In this document: piece by piece, positions 35,416 through 43,860 of the stretch
Position numbering within the stretch: position 1 is the stretch's first letter
Layout of the letters: each line of letters begins with the position of its first letter
Origin: Pseudomonadota bacterium
GTDB lineage: Bacteria > Pseudomonadota > Alphaproteobacteria > Rhizobiales > Beijerinckiaceae
Assembly (NCBI GenBank): GCA_023450615.1
Contig: JAEXGT010000091.1
Location: 1-64,000 of the forward strand
Direction of reading: 5' to 3'
DNA length: 64,000 nt
Made by a program: the position numbers and the translations under genes
The notes under the pieces: generated by a model
The model's database searches: none
What the model was told of the DNA's origin: nothing
What the model saw: the letters and a program-made list of their open reading frames with translations, nothing else

Positions 35416-35997
35416 TTACTCGGCTGCCATCAGATTAGGGGTAAGGGTTAGGGTGTATTGCCGGCCATGCTCCACAAGCTCCAGCGGAGGCGTGGGGAAG
35501 CCAAGCTGTGGGCTCAGCCACTGAGCGGCCATGCTGCCGTAGAGGAGCCGGTACATATCCACGACGCCCTTCTTGGTCCGAAGCTCTTCCATCGGCCAGT
35601 CTGGGAAAGGACGCTTCTCGGCAAACGGAGGGGGCAGAACCTCCTCACGAGCTTGCCCGTAGGCCCCTGTCTTTCGGATTGATGGGATGACCTCGTGAGC
35701 GAGCCAGCGCTTAAACCGCTCGGCCACGGGCTTCCGAGAGGCAAAGACCAGTCGATAGATCCCTGGTTCAGAGATGACGATCATGCCGCGCGCCTGATCT
35801 TCTCCAGGCTGAGGGGGTACAGTACACCACCCCCGCTCATCATCATCCAGTCGCTCAAGAGCCTGCTTATGGTCCTTGATACCGAGAACTCGGCAGACAT
35901 CGAGGCCGACGAACCACAGCTCGTCATCACCGCGCTCGACAGTACGCACTAAATACTCCCCCTCAAAAAGGAGAGGCTTCACGTCAAATGATTCCAT
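35416..35997 (-). CDS. BRO-N domain (antirepressor-like) protein
   Basis: The 193-residue protein begins with a BRO N-terminal domain (about 10-115): LWFVGLDVCRVLGIKDHKQALERLDDDERG, then VISEPGIYRLVFASRKPVAERFKRWLAHEVIPSIRKTG. BRO-N domains bind DNA and occur in phage antirepressors. The C-terminal part is not recognised. Its place between tail and lysis genes, behind a terminator, suggests an accessory gene with its own promoter. Confidence 0.85.
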   Translation of the reverse strand: MESFDVKPLLFEGEYLVRTVERGDDELWFVGLDVCRVLGIKDHKQALERLDDDERGWCTVPPQPGEDQARGMIVISEPGIYRLVFASRKPVAERFKRWLAHEVIPSIRKTGAYGQAREEVLPPPFAEKRPFPDWPMEELRTKKGVVDMYRLLYGSMAAQWLSPQLGFPTPPLELVEHGRQYTLTLTPNLMAAE

Positions 35998-36513
35998 GCT
36001 AGGAATCCTCTTGTTTGGCGGATGACCAATCCACCGGCTCTAGCGAGGTGCATGGTGCTTTCTGAGGGCTGTCCATGCATCTCGCGACTCCGCCCCTCTG
36101 GTGAGGAAGAGCGCACCCCCATGAAGGGGATCTGCAAATCACTGAGGCATAGTCTGAATTTGTTCTCTTTCCGGTCCAAGCCCTTGGCCGGTTTGTACAC
36201 AGACCTGTCCCCACTAAATGCCCGATCGCGCAAGACGCTGGTGCTGACGGCTACACTCTACCAAGCTCAATCCTGTACTAAGCGCGCCGAGGCGCCAGAG
36301 GGCATTTCGGTGAGACCCAAACTCTCTCTCGAGAGGGAAGTTCTCCCTTTCAAGATCACTTCCGACACTACCTCGAGTTCGCCCGAAGTTCTCGGTGGTC
36401 ATGGTGTCCTCGTGATGTGGATGTGAAAAAGCCGCCCGGTGAGGGCGGCAGTTGAAATGGCGTTTAGAAGCTAATCGTTGCGCAGCCCGACAAATTCTCT
36501 TACCTAAGACTAG
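35998..36513. other. Non-coding stretch between BRO gene and O-acyltransferase
   Basis: About 515 bp without a supported gene. Both-strand frames here lack ribosome sites and recognisable products. It contains the terminator at 36426-36449 and must contain the divergent promoters of the BRO gene (minus) and the acyltransferase (plus). No clear -35/-10 pair can be named. Confidence 0.45.
36426..36449 (-). terminator. Intrinsic terminator downstream of the tail operon
   Basis: On the minus strand GCCGCCC-TCACC-GGGCGGC-TTTTTCAC: a perfect 7-bp GC stem with a U-run. It would stop leftward late transcription after it has run antisense through the acyltransferase gene. Confidence 0.85.
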
Positions 36514-37632
36514 ATGCCGAATTTCTCCCCGCCGCAGGCTATATTTACCTATATGCACTACAAATACAGCGCGCCCCTTCCATATACCCTAGGAAACCAA
36601 GGTAGCGCCCGCCACGATCTTGCAGGGCGAGATTTCTCTCTAGATGCAATCCGCGCCATTGCGACCTTAATGGTAGTATTCGCCCATGCGGCTGCGTTTG
36701 GGTCGGCAGAAAGTGGTGAACGATGGAATGCCGTCAACGCTTTCCAGAGCTTCGCAAGAAGTGGTGTTCCGCTATTTTTTATGGTCACCGGGTGCCTTCT
36801 TTTAGGCCGAGAGCACACCCCTCGGGCCTTGTTCAAGCGTATCTGGAAAGTCGCACTACCGCTTGTACTATGGTCGTTCATCTATTTGTCTTGGTATACT
36901 TATGATGGCACCAATACAAAAGCATGGATTACAACCATATTACGACAGCCGGTCGCGCCTCATCTCTGGTTTCTTTATGTCTTGATTGGGGCGTATCCGT
37001 TCATTCCCATGCTTTCAGCCTTTTACAAGCATGGCACCCTTGACAATCACGTTCTCGCTGTCGGCACTTGGTTCTTTGGAACAAGCCTCATCGTATTCTT
37101 GTCCTACCTTAACGACATGGCCGTGCTCGGCATATTCTTTACCTTCATGCCGATCTACGCGGGCTACATTTTCACAGGAGCAATGCTTACTCGCTACGTC
37201 CCTCGCACACAGATTATCGCCTGCTTCGCCACTCTTGTCTGGGTGGGGATGACGTATGCAACGAGCCTCCTTGCGACCTATTGGGCTCTTCGCACTGGCG
37301 TCCGCAATGGACTGTTCTACGAATATTGGGCACCGAGCGTTCTCCTTGGCTCGCTTGGTGCCTTCGTCGCGATCCGAGATTTAATTGCTCCCGTCCTGAG
37401 CAGGTCAGAGTTCATTCGTAAGGGCATCTCTCAGATTGCCGAAGCCAGCTTTGGGATATACTTCGTCCATTTCCTTGCACTGTATGTGCTGCAGAAGATA
37501 GGGATAACCTATGCAACAGGGAATAGTTGGATTTGGCTCCCGGTCACAACGATCGCAGCTATGACCTTGAGCTTCATCGTTATTCGCATCCTCCAGAAAG
37601 TTCCTTACGCAAGAACTGCGCTGTGCCCCTAA
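36514..37632 (+). CDS. Membrane O-acyltransferase (acyltransferase family 3), prophage moron
   Basis: The product of about 359-372 residues has ten hydrophobic helices and the family-3 acyltransferase landmarks: LDAIRAIATLMVVFAHA near the N terminus with the catalytic-region His, RSGVPLFFMVTGCLLL, HLWFLYVLIGAY and FGIYFVHFLAL. Members transfer acetyl or other acyl groups to sugars at the membrane. The start may be 36514 or 36553; no ribosome site decides. The gene opposes all structural genes and its GC content is near 50%, below its neighbours. It is probably a lysogenic-conversion gene that alters surface polysaccharide, like O-antigen acetylases of other temperate phages. Confidence 0.85.
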   Translation: MPNFSPPQAIFTYMHYKYSAPLPYTLGNQGSARHDLAGRDFSLDAIRAIATLMVVFAHAAAFGSAESGERWNAVNAFQSFARSGVPLFFMVTGCLLLGREHTPRALFKRIWKVALPLVLWSFIYLSWYTYDGTNTKAWITTILRQPVAPHLWFLYVLIGAYPFIPMLSAFYKHGTLDNHVLAVGTWFFGTSLIVFLSYLNDMAVLGIFFTFMPIYAGYIFTGAMLTRYVPRTQIIACFATLVWVGMTYATSLLATYWALRTGVRNGLFYEYWAPSVLLGSLGAFVAIRDLIAPVLSRSEFIRKGISQIAEASFGIYFVHFLALYVLQKIGITYATGNSWIWLPVTTIAAMTLSFIVIRILQKVPYARTALCP

Positions 37633-37685
37633 ACGTAACCATTCAATGCGGAACGAGCGGCTGAACATCCAAAGGTGATGCACTG

Positions 37686-38093
37686 CTAGATAGTTGGCGC
37701 TAGAAGTTCAGACGCCCGCTCTGCACCGTAGGCGTCCTCTGCCGCACCAAGAAGATCAGCCCAAAATTCATCATCTGGTGATAGATATTCAGCGGCATCG
37801 AAGATCGCCTGCAAGCGTGGCGCGAAGCTGGCCCTGATCTGCAGATAGGCATCGTACTCTGCGTCGGTCATCTTGCGGAACATCGGGGCCTTATACACCC
37901 GAACAGGGAGTTCTGGTTCTTGCGACGGCGGCAGGTCACTAACGCGATTATCGAGCCACTTAGCTCGATTGGCTTTAGCTGAAGCTTCTTGATAGGTGAT
38001 TTCGTCTACGACGATCGCATCGTCGGCCACCACATTGCTGGCAATGGCTGTCGTGATCACGCCATTCGCATCAACGATTATCTGATAGATCAT
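37686..38093 (-). CDS. Tail-fibre-associated hypothetical protein
   Basis: The 135-residue product starts MIYQIIVDANGVITTAI and has an acidic helical C terminus. The ATG at 38093 overlaps the preceding stop (ATGA) and has GGAG 7 nt upstream, so it is preferred to the TTG at 38099. No family is recognised; position after the tail tip and fibre genes suggests a fibre chaperone or assembly role. Confidence 0.6.
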   Translation of the reverse strand: MIYQIIVDANGVITTAIASNVVADDAIVVDEITYQEASAKANRAKWLDNRVSDLPPSQEPELPVRVYKAPMFRKMTDAEYDAYLQIRASFAPRLQAIFDAAEYLSPDDEFWADLLGAAEDAYGAERASELLAPTI

Positions 38094-38704
38094 TGGCAAA
38101 CTCCTGCGATGCGCATGAACTGCGGGGTAACGATGTCGCCGGTATTGATCCTAGCTCGCAGCCATACCCGGTATGTGCTCCCAATTGTGAGCCCGGACGC
38201 GACCACACGCTGAGAAAGGAAAACACCGTGGCCGGCTCGCGCCGCCGTGATCATGCCGGGCGTTTCGGTGTTGGCGACAACTACTGTGCCACCTGTGGTC
38301 TGGTTCAGCACCTGCCCCGCGATGTAACAATAAATTCCGGCTGTCGCAGGGAGGTTGAAAGTACATTGAACTGTGGCGTCTATCGTCGGTCCTGTGGCGA
38401 CAAAATCAACCGCAAGCCGATTTGACAGAGTGGTTGGAAGGGCTGCTTCATCGCCTCCCGTTGCACTAAAAGGGGTTGGCGTCCCATAGGGGATTACCAG
38501 CCACGCCGATCCGGTATATCGCTTGAGCACCCCTGGGGCACCACCCGATGTATCAAGCCAGATCGTGCCCTGCACTGCATAGGGTGGAGCCGTGTTCCCA
38601 CTATGGCACGACAGGAGGGCGTTTAGGGCAGCGTTATCACGCGCCGCGTAATCGGTCGGCGTGGCAGGCCCCACAATCGGGACGCTCCAGGTAGTTGCTT
38701 GGCT
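38090..38704 (-). CDS. Tail fibre-like protein
   Basis: The product of about 204-205 residues starts with MSQATTWSVPIVGPATPTDYAARDNAALNAL, typical of phage proteins downstream of the tail tip, then GTIWLDTSGGAPGVLKRYTGSAW, a motif of tail-fibre N-terminal attachment regions, and a C-terminal beta-sandwich-like region. It lies 4 bp behind the tail tip gene. It likely forms part of the receptor-binding apparatus. The boundary may be 38707 if the first ATG is used. Confidence 0.65.
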   Translation of the reverse strand, partial: SQATTWSVPIVGPATPTDYAARDNAALNALLSCHSGNTAPPYAVQGTIWLDTSGGAPGVLKRYTGSAWLVIPYGTPTPFSATGGDEAALPTTLSNRLAVDFVATGPTIDATVQCTFNLPATAGIYCYIAGQVLNQTTGGTVVVANTETPGMITAARAGHGVFLSQRVVASGLTIGSTYRVWLRARINTGDIVTPQFMRIAGVCQ

Positions 38705-38710
38705 CATATC

Positions 38711-41700
38711 TTAGGTTTCCTTTCGCCCAAATCCGACTGCGACGAAGTCGAAGGTGCGTGCGACTGCCGTGCCGGCGCTGTTGAAGAAGTCGTTGGAGTT
38801 GAAGAAGCGGATGTTGAAGCCGGTCTCATCCTTGTTGGTGATCTCGTAGCGGTCGCCGGTCTGCATGCCTTGCGCCGTGATACCCAGGCCCTTCAGCCCG
38901 AGGAACGGCGGGATGAATTCGACCCGCAGGCCCGCAACCGGAGCCGCAAGGTCATCGCCTCCCTCGTGGCGGTCAGGCATATCGACCGACACTTCAAGCC
39001 GACGAACGATCGGAGAAATACCGAACTGGTAGCTCATGAGGCGCAGGCGGAACTGGAACGCACGTGCTGTCACATCACCGACAATGACTTGCTTCCATTC
39101 AGACCAGATCGGCGCGTCTGACGGGTTCCCATTGGTGGAGCGGTACTCAAGGCGAGCATCCCAGGTTGCCGCGGGCTCGGTCTGGAAAAAGTCCTCACGA
39201 TCGAAGACATCCGTCCAGATGAACATATTTGTCGAAAGGTTGAGGCCGAAGGCATCCACCAAAGCGGAAAGCCGGGAGGTAAAGACGGCACCGAGATCGA
39301 CGGACTGAGCGAACGAATAGATGCCCTCGCCGTACAAGCCGATGCCGGTCGCGAACCCCAGGAAGAAATCTCCGGAGAAGAACCAATTGGAACGCCCGAA
39401 GATGTTGTCGGCGTAGCCAAGCTGAAGCCCTCCCAGGCCACCGTTGACGACGATGCCGGTCTTCACGCCGGGGAAGGTGGGCGACTCGAGCAGCTCTTCG
39501 ACCGCGTTGAGCTTGCTGATTGCGGCAACATTCGACACGATCGCCGCAGGGTTTCGGCTTAGGATGCCTTGGGTTGTGACCGCCTTCACAAGATATGTGC
39601 CCACGGCAGCCGGTACTTGCTCGGTGGTAGCCGTGGTTTTTTCAACCAGCGGCACCGCAGAGCCCCAGGTCACGCCGGACATCTGGGGAGAGAACCGGAC
39701 TTCATAGTGTGAGAGGATCGGCGAGGCTGCCGCATCCCAGGTCAGCCGCATGTAGTCGCCGACAACCGACGCGGCGAACCCCGTTATGTCAGGCGGCGGG
39801 GCCTGGAGCCCTAGAACCGGCACGTTTCTGAGATAGACCCAGACTGAACCTTCCAAAGCCGTATAGACTGCCCGCACACGGAAATCGACCGTGCTCGGCG
39901 GAAGGTCATCGATATCGATGGATGAACCAGCCGTCGCACCTGCGGGAAGCCAAAAGCCATCAGTTGCCGACGTCTCGATCGTGACGTCCGGATCACGCCA
40001 GCTATCGACCACCGATCCTGGTTGGACCCGATACTCGACCTCGTACAGTAGCGCCCTCCAATCAATGGACTTTGTCCAGCTTACTGTCGCCGCATTCCCT
40101 GGCTTGCCGGTGTCGTCTATATAAACACGCTCGGCGAAGGCGAAATTGGTCGGCGGGGGTATATCTTCTGTCGGGCGGCCCTCGTCGTTAGGGCTCTCCT
40201 CTTCCGTCGCCCCGATCTCAGCCCATACCTGAGGCGCGTCGATCACAGCTTCAACGTCGATCCGATCGCGCCCTGATGGCTTGGCGGATTTGACGAGGTA
40301 GTTGCGCTGCAGAAACGTCACAGGCCCGATGAGCGCAGTGGTGGCCTCCATATTGCTAAGAGCCAGGACGCTCCCCAGTGGGAGCCCGGTTTGGCTTTCC
40401 ACCAGCGCTCTCGACCCAGCATCAAGCGCGAGCTCATCTGATGCTCCACCTTGCCCTGCTAGTGCGACCGGCCCCCATTCGCGACCGCTGCGATCGCGGA
40501 TGATGAGATGATCGCCGGGGGTGTAGGGCACGTTCCGGTCAAGAATGAGCGTGTTTCCAGTTACGGCTAGAATACCGACCGGTTTCGCCTTGCTCGCAAA
40601 CCAAATCTCGACAGCAATGCTGTCGCCACGCTTGTAAATTCGGGCATCGTGCTCGGTGGTGAAGCGGACGGTCTGGCGCCGGAAGAAGGCGCTTGCCGCC
40701 AACCAACGGGCGATATGCCGTGCATGGCCGTCGCCGGTCACGCCGAACAGATGTCGGCGGGTCGGGGTGATTGACTTCGTGCCGTAATAGATATCCGGCA
40801 ACTCGATCGGCCGCTTCGGATCGCCCGCGAGATGATAGTCCGCCACGACATGCGCAGAGCCATCATCGGGATCGGTGTCGAAGGCGATTCCAGACGACCC
40901 CTTCACGATCTGGCGCGAACTAATCACATGGCGCCTGGCGTCGGTCGGATTATCGCGCACGAGCGACCAGATCCTGCCCATATGGACAGGCTCAGACCGG
41001 AAAGGCAGAAGAACTGCGCAGGCCACGTTCCAGACGCTATCAGGTCCTCTGATTACACCGTCGAAGGTATCATACCTGTTGACCGTGTCGGCGTAGAATT
41101 TGGCTGTTTCCTTGTCGAAGGCGCTATCGGGAATGCCCCCGCCGTAAACCGTGTTCCGCATCACATCGGCATAAACCCAGACGGCCTTTCGGGTGGCCTG
41201 TTCGACCCATGCCGATCCGTTCCAAACCGGAATAATGCCGGTGGCCTCAATCTGAACGTCCGCGAAGGAGGTCACACCGAGGGCAGCATTGGAGCGGACA
41301 ACAATCGCGACTTGTGTGACTTTCGACCGGACGGTGCTGTCCGGCGTATGCCCCCGAAGCGCGTCCCAGTTCAGGGCATTGGATACGTTTGACACGCGGT
41401 CATTGAAGGGCGTGTTGTTGTAGTTGTTACGCCCCCGAACCGCATAGCGCCCCTCGGGCACGGAGAAGATGCGCGTGAACCGCAGCGGGCGACGGCTCTT
41501 CATCTCCTGACCAAACCAGTCAAGGGTTTTCCATGGTCCGACAACGCCACCCGTATCATTCACCTGCGCATATTGGAATTCCCAACCGATGGCGGCTGGC
41601 CCCTCCTGTGCGCCCTTCGAGTTGACATAGTTCGTCATCGCGCCCTGCGGCGCACTTAGATCGATCTGGATCTTATTTACAGTTACGCCTGGAGCCGAGA

Positions 41701-42559
41701 TGACAAACGGACCCGACCATGTACCAAGCACGTTGTCAGGACGAGGCAACTCGAGGCCCTGCACCGCCGAGGAGGTTACGATCCCACGCGGCACGAGCGA
41801 GCACTTCTCTCCTGGGTTGACTATCTCGACGCGGCTGCCGGCGAACGGCTCCCGAATGCCTCCGGTATCCGTCCACATGAGCTGATCGCCGATGCGGATC
41901 TTGTGGATTTTTGCCTTGCCAAGCGTCACCGTCATGAGCTTGTAGAGGATTTGGTTCTCGCCCTCATAGACGAAATAGTCCGGCTGAGAGAGATCCGGGA
42001 CAGTCCAGCACTTGCCGTAGAGGCGCGGAATGCGATCGCCAGGACGCGGCAGGTTCCCGCCACCGGAGACGCCGTAGATCGGCTTCTCTTCTTCAGGCTT
42101 GTTTGCTTTCGGCTTGAATGCATGGCTGAGTAGCGCCATGCCTCCCATGATGATGCCGGTCGACACGAGCTTGCCCAGCATCGTAAGCCCGCCACCAGCG
42201 GCAGCGAATGGTGCTCCGAGGGCTCCAATGGCGAAGGGAACGATGATCGACAATGCGATGGCAGCAACGGCCATGAGGATCGATGCCCCGCCACCCTGCC
42301 CCCCGCCCCTCGGCAGATAGGTGATCAGAACGATATCGTGCGATCCAACGCGGCGCTCATCCCATTCCGAGCGCAACACGACATCGAGGTCGTTTGCTGC
42401 GACCGGCTGTCCAATCCGGTGAACGGAGACGATGAAGGGACGTGTGTGGTCGGCCTGGCGGCGGACGATGGTCGACAGTTTACGCCGCCGACGGTCCTTA
42501 AGCCGCAAGTCCGAGCAGACCTCGGCCCCGGTGATGGTGCGCTGTGCGATAAGGGTCAT
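38711..42559 (-). CDS. Tail tip / host specificity protein (gpJ-like)
   Basis: The 1282-residue protein is the central tail tip component. The N-terminal third contains a hydrophobic Gly/Ala-rich stretch (about 93-145), then VSGGGNLPRPGDRIPRLYGK, a hallmark of gpJ-like tip attachment proteins. Fibronectin type III-like modules follow (near 800-900 and 920-1010: ATVSWTKS, MRLTWDAAASPILSHYEVRFS), and the C-terminal part is beta-rich and probably binds the receptor. It starts in an ATGA overlap with the NlpC/P60-like gene, as in lambda-like K-I-J order. Confidence 0.88.
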   Translation of the reverse strand: MTLIAQRTITGAEVCSDLRLKDRRRRKLSTIVRRQADHTRPFIVSVHRIGQPVAANDLDVVLRSEWDERRVGSHDIVLITYLPRGGGQGGGASILMAVAAIALSIIVPFAIGALGAPFAAAGGGLTMLGKLVSTGIIMGGMALLSHAFKPKANKPEEEKPIYGVSGGGNLPRPGDRIPRLYGKCWTVPDLSQPDYFVYEGENQILYKLMTVTLGKAKIHKIRIGDQLMWTDTGGIREPFAGSRVEIVNPGEKCSLVPRGIVTSSAVQGLELPRPDNVLGTWSGPFVISAPGVTVNKIQIDLSAPQGAMTNYVNSKGAQEGPAAIGWEFQYAQVNDTGGVVGPWKTLDWFGQEMKSRRPLRFTRIFSVPEGRYAVRGRNNYNNTPFNDRVSNVSNALNWDALRGHTPDSTVRSKVTQVAIVVRSNAALGVTSFADVQIEATGIIPVWNGSAWVEQATRKAVWVYADVMRNTVYGGGIPDSAFDKETAKFYADTVNRYDTFDGVIRGPDSVWNVACAVLLPFRSEPVHMGRIWSLVRDNPTDARRHVISSRQIVKGSSGIAFDTDPDDGSAHVVADYHLAGDPKRPIELPDIYYGTKSITPTRRHLFGVTGDGHARHIARWLAASAFFRRQTVRFTTEHDARIYKRGDSIAVEIWFASKAKPVGILAVTGNTLILDRNVPYTPGDHLIIRDRSGREWGPVALAGQGGASDELALDAGSRALVESQTGLPLGSVLALSNMEATTALIGPVTFLQRNYLVKSAKPSGRDRIDVEAVIDAPQVWAEIGATEEESPNDEGRPTEDIPPPTNFAFAERVYIDDTGKPGNAATVSWTKSIDWRALLYEVEYRVQPGSVVDSWRDPDVTIETSATDGFWLPAGATAGSSIDIDDLPPSTVDFRVRAVYTALEGSVWVYLRNVPVLGLQAPPPDITGFAASVVGDYMRLTWDAAASPILSHYEVRFSPQMSGVTWGSAVPLVEKTTATTEQVPAAVGTYLVKAVTTQGILSRNPAAIVSNVAAISKLNAVEELLESPTFPGVKTGIVVNGGLGGLQLGYADNIFGRSNWFFSGDFFLGFATGIGLYGEGIYSFAQSVDLGAVFTSRLSALVDAFGLNLSTNMFIWTDVFDREDFFQTEPAATWDARLEYRSTNGNPSDAPIWSEWKQVIVGDVTARAFQFRLRLMSYQFGISPIVRRLEVSVDMPDRHEGGDDLAAPVAGLRVEFIPPFLGLKGLGITAQGMQTGDRYEITNKDETGFNIRFFNSNDFFNSAGTAVARTFDFVAVGFGRKET

Positions 42560-42957
42560 GAATTGCGTCGGAAAAAGACGAGTTTCCAGCGACGGAGTTG
42601 CGTCACTTCAAGGATGGTGTCGGCCACGACGCCGTGACCGATATCAGAATGCCAGACGAGCCCGCGTCCGCAGTTGATAAGGTAGATGCCGACATGAAGA
42701 TCACGCGGTCTGCTCATGATGGCGATATCGCCATCCTGTGGAACTCCAACCTCGGCCCAAGCGGATCGTACCGGATGACCCTCGAATACTTCGCGCCGAC
42801 GCTCAGGGTGAGACACCAGGTCGTCGCTCACTATAGGCAGATCATCCACCCCGAACAGTTCCCTGCGGACGGATCGAACGAAGTGCCAGCAATTGTTCTC
42901 TTGCGTCCACGGCTTTGACACGAGAGCGTTGAGGAACGCCATGCGGACAGGCATCAT
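42556..42957 (-). CDS. NlpC/P60-like tail assembly peptidase
   Basis: The 133-residue product has the papain-like layout of small NlpC/P60 proteins: Cys in NNCWHFVRSVRRELFG (about residue 23), DGDIAIM, and His in HVGIYL. In siphophages this gene (lambda K counterpart) lies just before the tail tip gene and is thought to process tail proteins or cut peptidoglycan at entry. ATGA overlaps on both sides show tight coupling. Confidence 0.8.
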   Translation of the reverse strand: MMPVRMAFLNALVSKPWTQENNCWHFVRSVRRELFGVDDLPIVSDDLVSHPERRREVFEGHPVRSAWAEVGVPQDGDIAIMSRPRDLHVGIYLINCGRGLVWHSDIGHGVVADTILEVTQLRRWKLVFFRRNS

Positions 42958-43490
42958 CTAGTGAACAGCCCCGGGTAATCATCAAGGTTATAGGTGACAC
43001 GCGGGAAAGCCTGCTCGCCCACTTCGTCAAAGCTCAAGGCGCCCTCGACGCTCGTAGCCGTCACGACGACTTGCCGCATCTTGAGCCCCGCGATCACATC
43101 CCCCGGCTCGAAACGAACATCGGACCGATAAGTGCGGTAAATAACTGAGATCGTGTTGGCCGCGCCGGCAGCCGCTTCGATGAATGGGAAGAGCAGATCC
43201 GAAACCCCATCAATGCGAACTTTTGCTGGAGTCGGGCCGTCGTCGTCATAGCCTGGGGGCGTTACGTCGAACGCGAGCGCAGTGAAGTCACACCACATAG
43301 CAGGGCGCCATGCGGTCGCTTCGGCAAACAGCGAAATGGTGCTCGCGGGTTCGACGCCTTCTTCCCCCGTCAAGATCAGGACCGGGCCGCCGAATGTCGC
43401 ATGATAGAGTTCAAGCGTGTGGAAAAGCACGACGTTCGCAGGAGCGGACGCATAGGCCTCTTCCATCGCTGAGGTGAGACGGGAGACCAT
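42954..43490 (-). CDS. DUF1833-family tail tip protein
   Basis: The 178-residue product is beta-rich and has the family pattern VVLFHTLELYHATFGGPVLI and CDFTALAFDVTPP. DUF1833 proteins sit between the minor tail protein M and K-like genes and probably form a tail tip ring. The ATG at 43490 follows the upstream stop by 1 nt; a GTG at 43502 in the same frame is an alternative start. Confidence 0.75.
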   Translation of the reverse strand: MVSRLTSAMEEAYASAPANVVLFHTLELYHATFGGPVLILTGEEGVEPASTISLFAEATAWRPAMWCDFTALAFDVTPPGYDDDGPTPAKVRIDGVSDLLFPFIEAAAGAANTISVIYRTYRSDVRFEPGDVIAGLKMRQVVVTATSVEGALSFDEVGEQAFPRVTYNLDDYPGLFTR

Positions 43491-43491
43491 G

Positions 43492-43860
43492 TCAGTATCC
43501 ACGCACGAGCAAGGGTAGCGTCACGAAGACGTAAGGCACTGTAATCTCATAGGTCGGGTCCTCCCGCAGCCTGACGGTCTTTTCCGGATACGGAGCCGAA
43601 AGCCCCGGCTTCCAGACACGCATCGTCCAAGACGCCGCGCCGTGGTCGAGCGTGTCGCGAAGAAAAGCCTGGAAGGATGGGAAAAGGAACGGCTCGAAAG
43701 GGAACCGCAGATCGACCTCACTCCATGTCGTGGTTGAGCGGCGCCTGGCCCGGCCGGGGCCGTCCTCCATTTCAGTGCGGATCGGGGCTTGGTTCAGGAG
43801 ACCGATGCCCGTTCCTTCAAGAGCGGGCTCAGTCGGGAAATTCGCTGGCCAGCTTGCCAT
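43492..43860 (-). CDS. Minor tail protein (gpM-like position)
   Basis: The 122-residue product (MASWPANFPTEPAL...) contains WSEVDLRFPFEPFLFPSFQAFLRDTLDHGAASW and a C-terminal TYEITVPYVFVTLPLLVRGY, a pattern of small tail proteins found directly after the tape measure. Its ATG overlaps the tape measure stop (TGATG). It likely belongs to the tail tip. Confidence 0.65.
   Translation of the reverse strand: MASWPANFPTEPALEGTGIGLLNQAPIRTEMEDGPGRARRRSTTTWSEVDLRFPFEPFLFPSFQAFLRDTLDHGAASWTMRVWKPGLSAPYPEKTVRLREDPTYEITVPYVFVTLPLLVRGY

Noticed and set aside
36022..36426. 134-codon plus-strand frame
   Set aside because: No ribosome site, no family, and Ser/Arg/Pro-rich shadow-like composition; the region is treated as non-coding.
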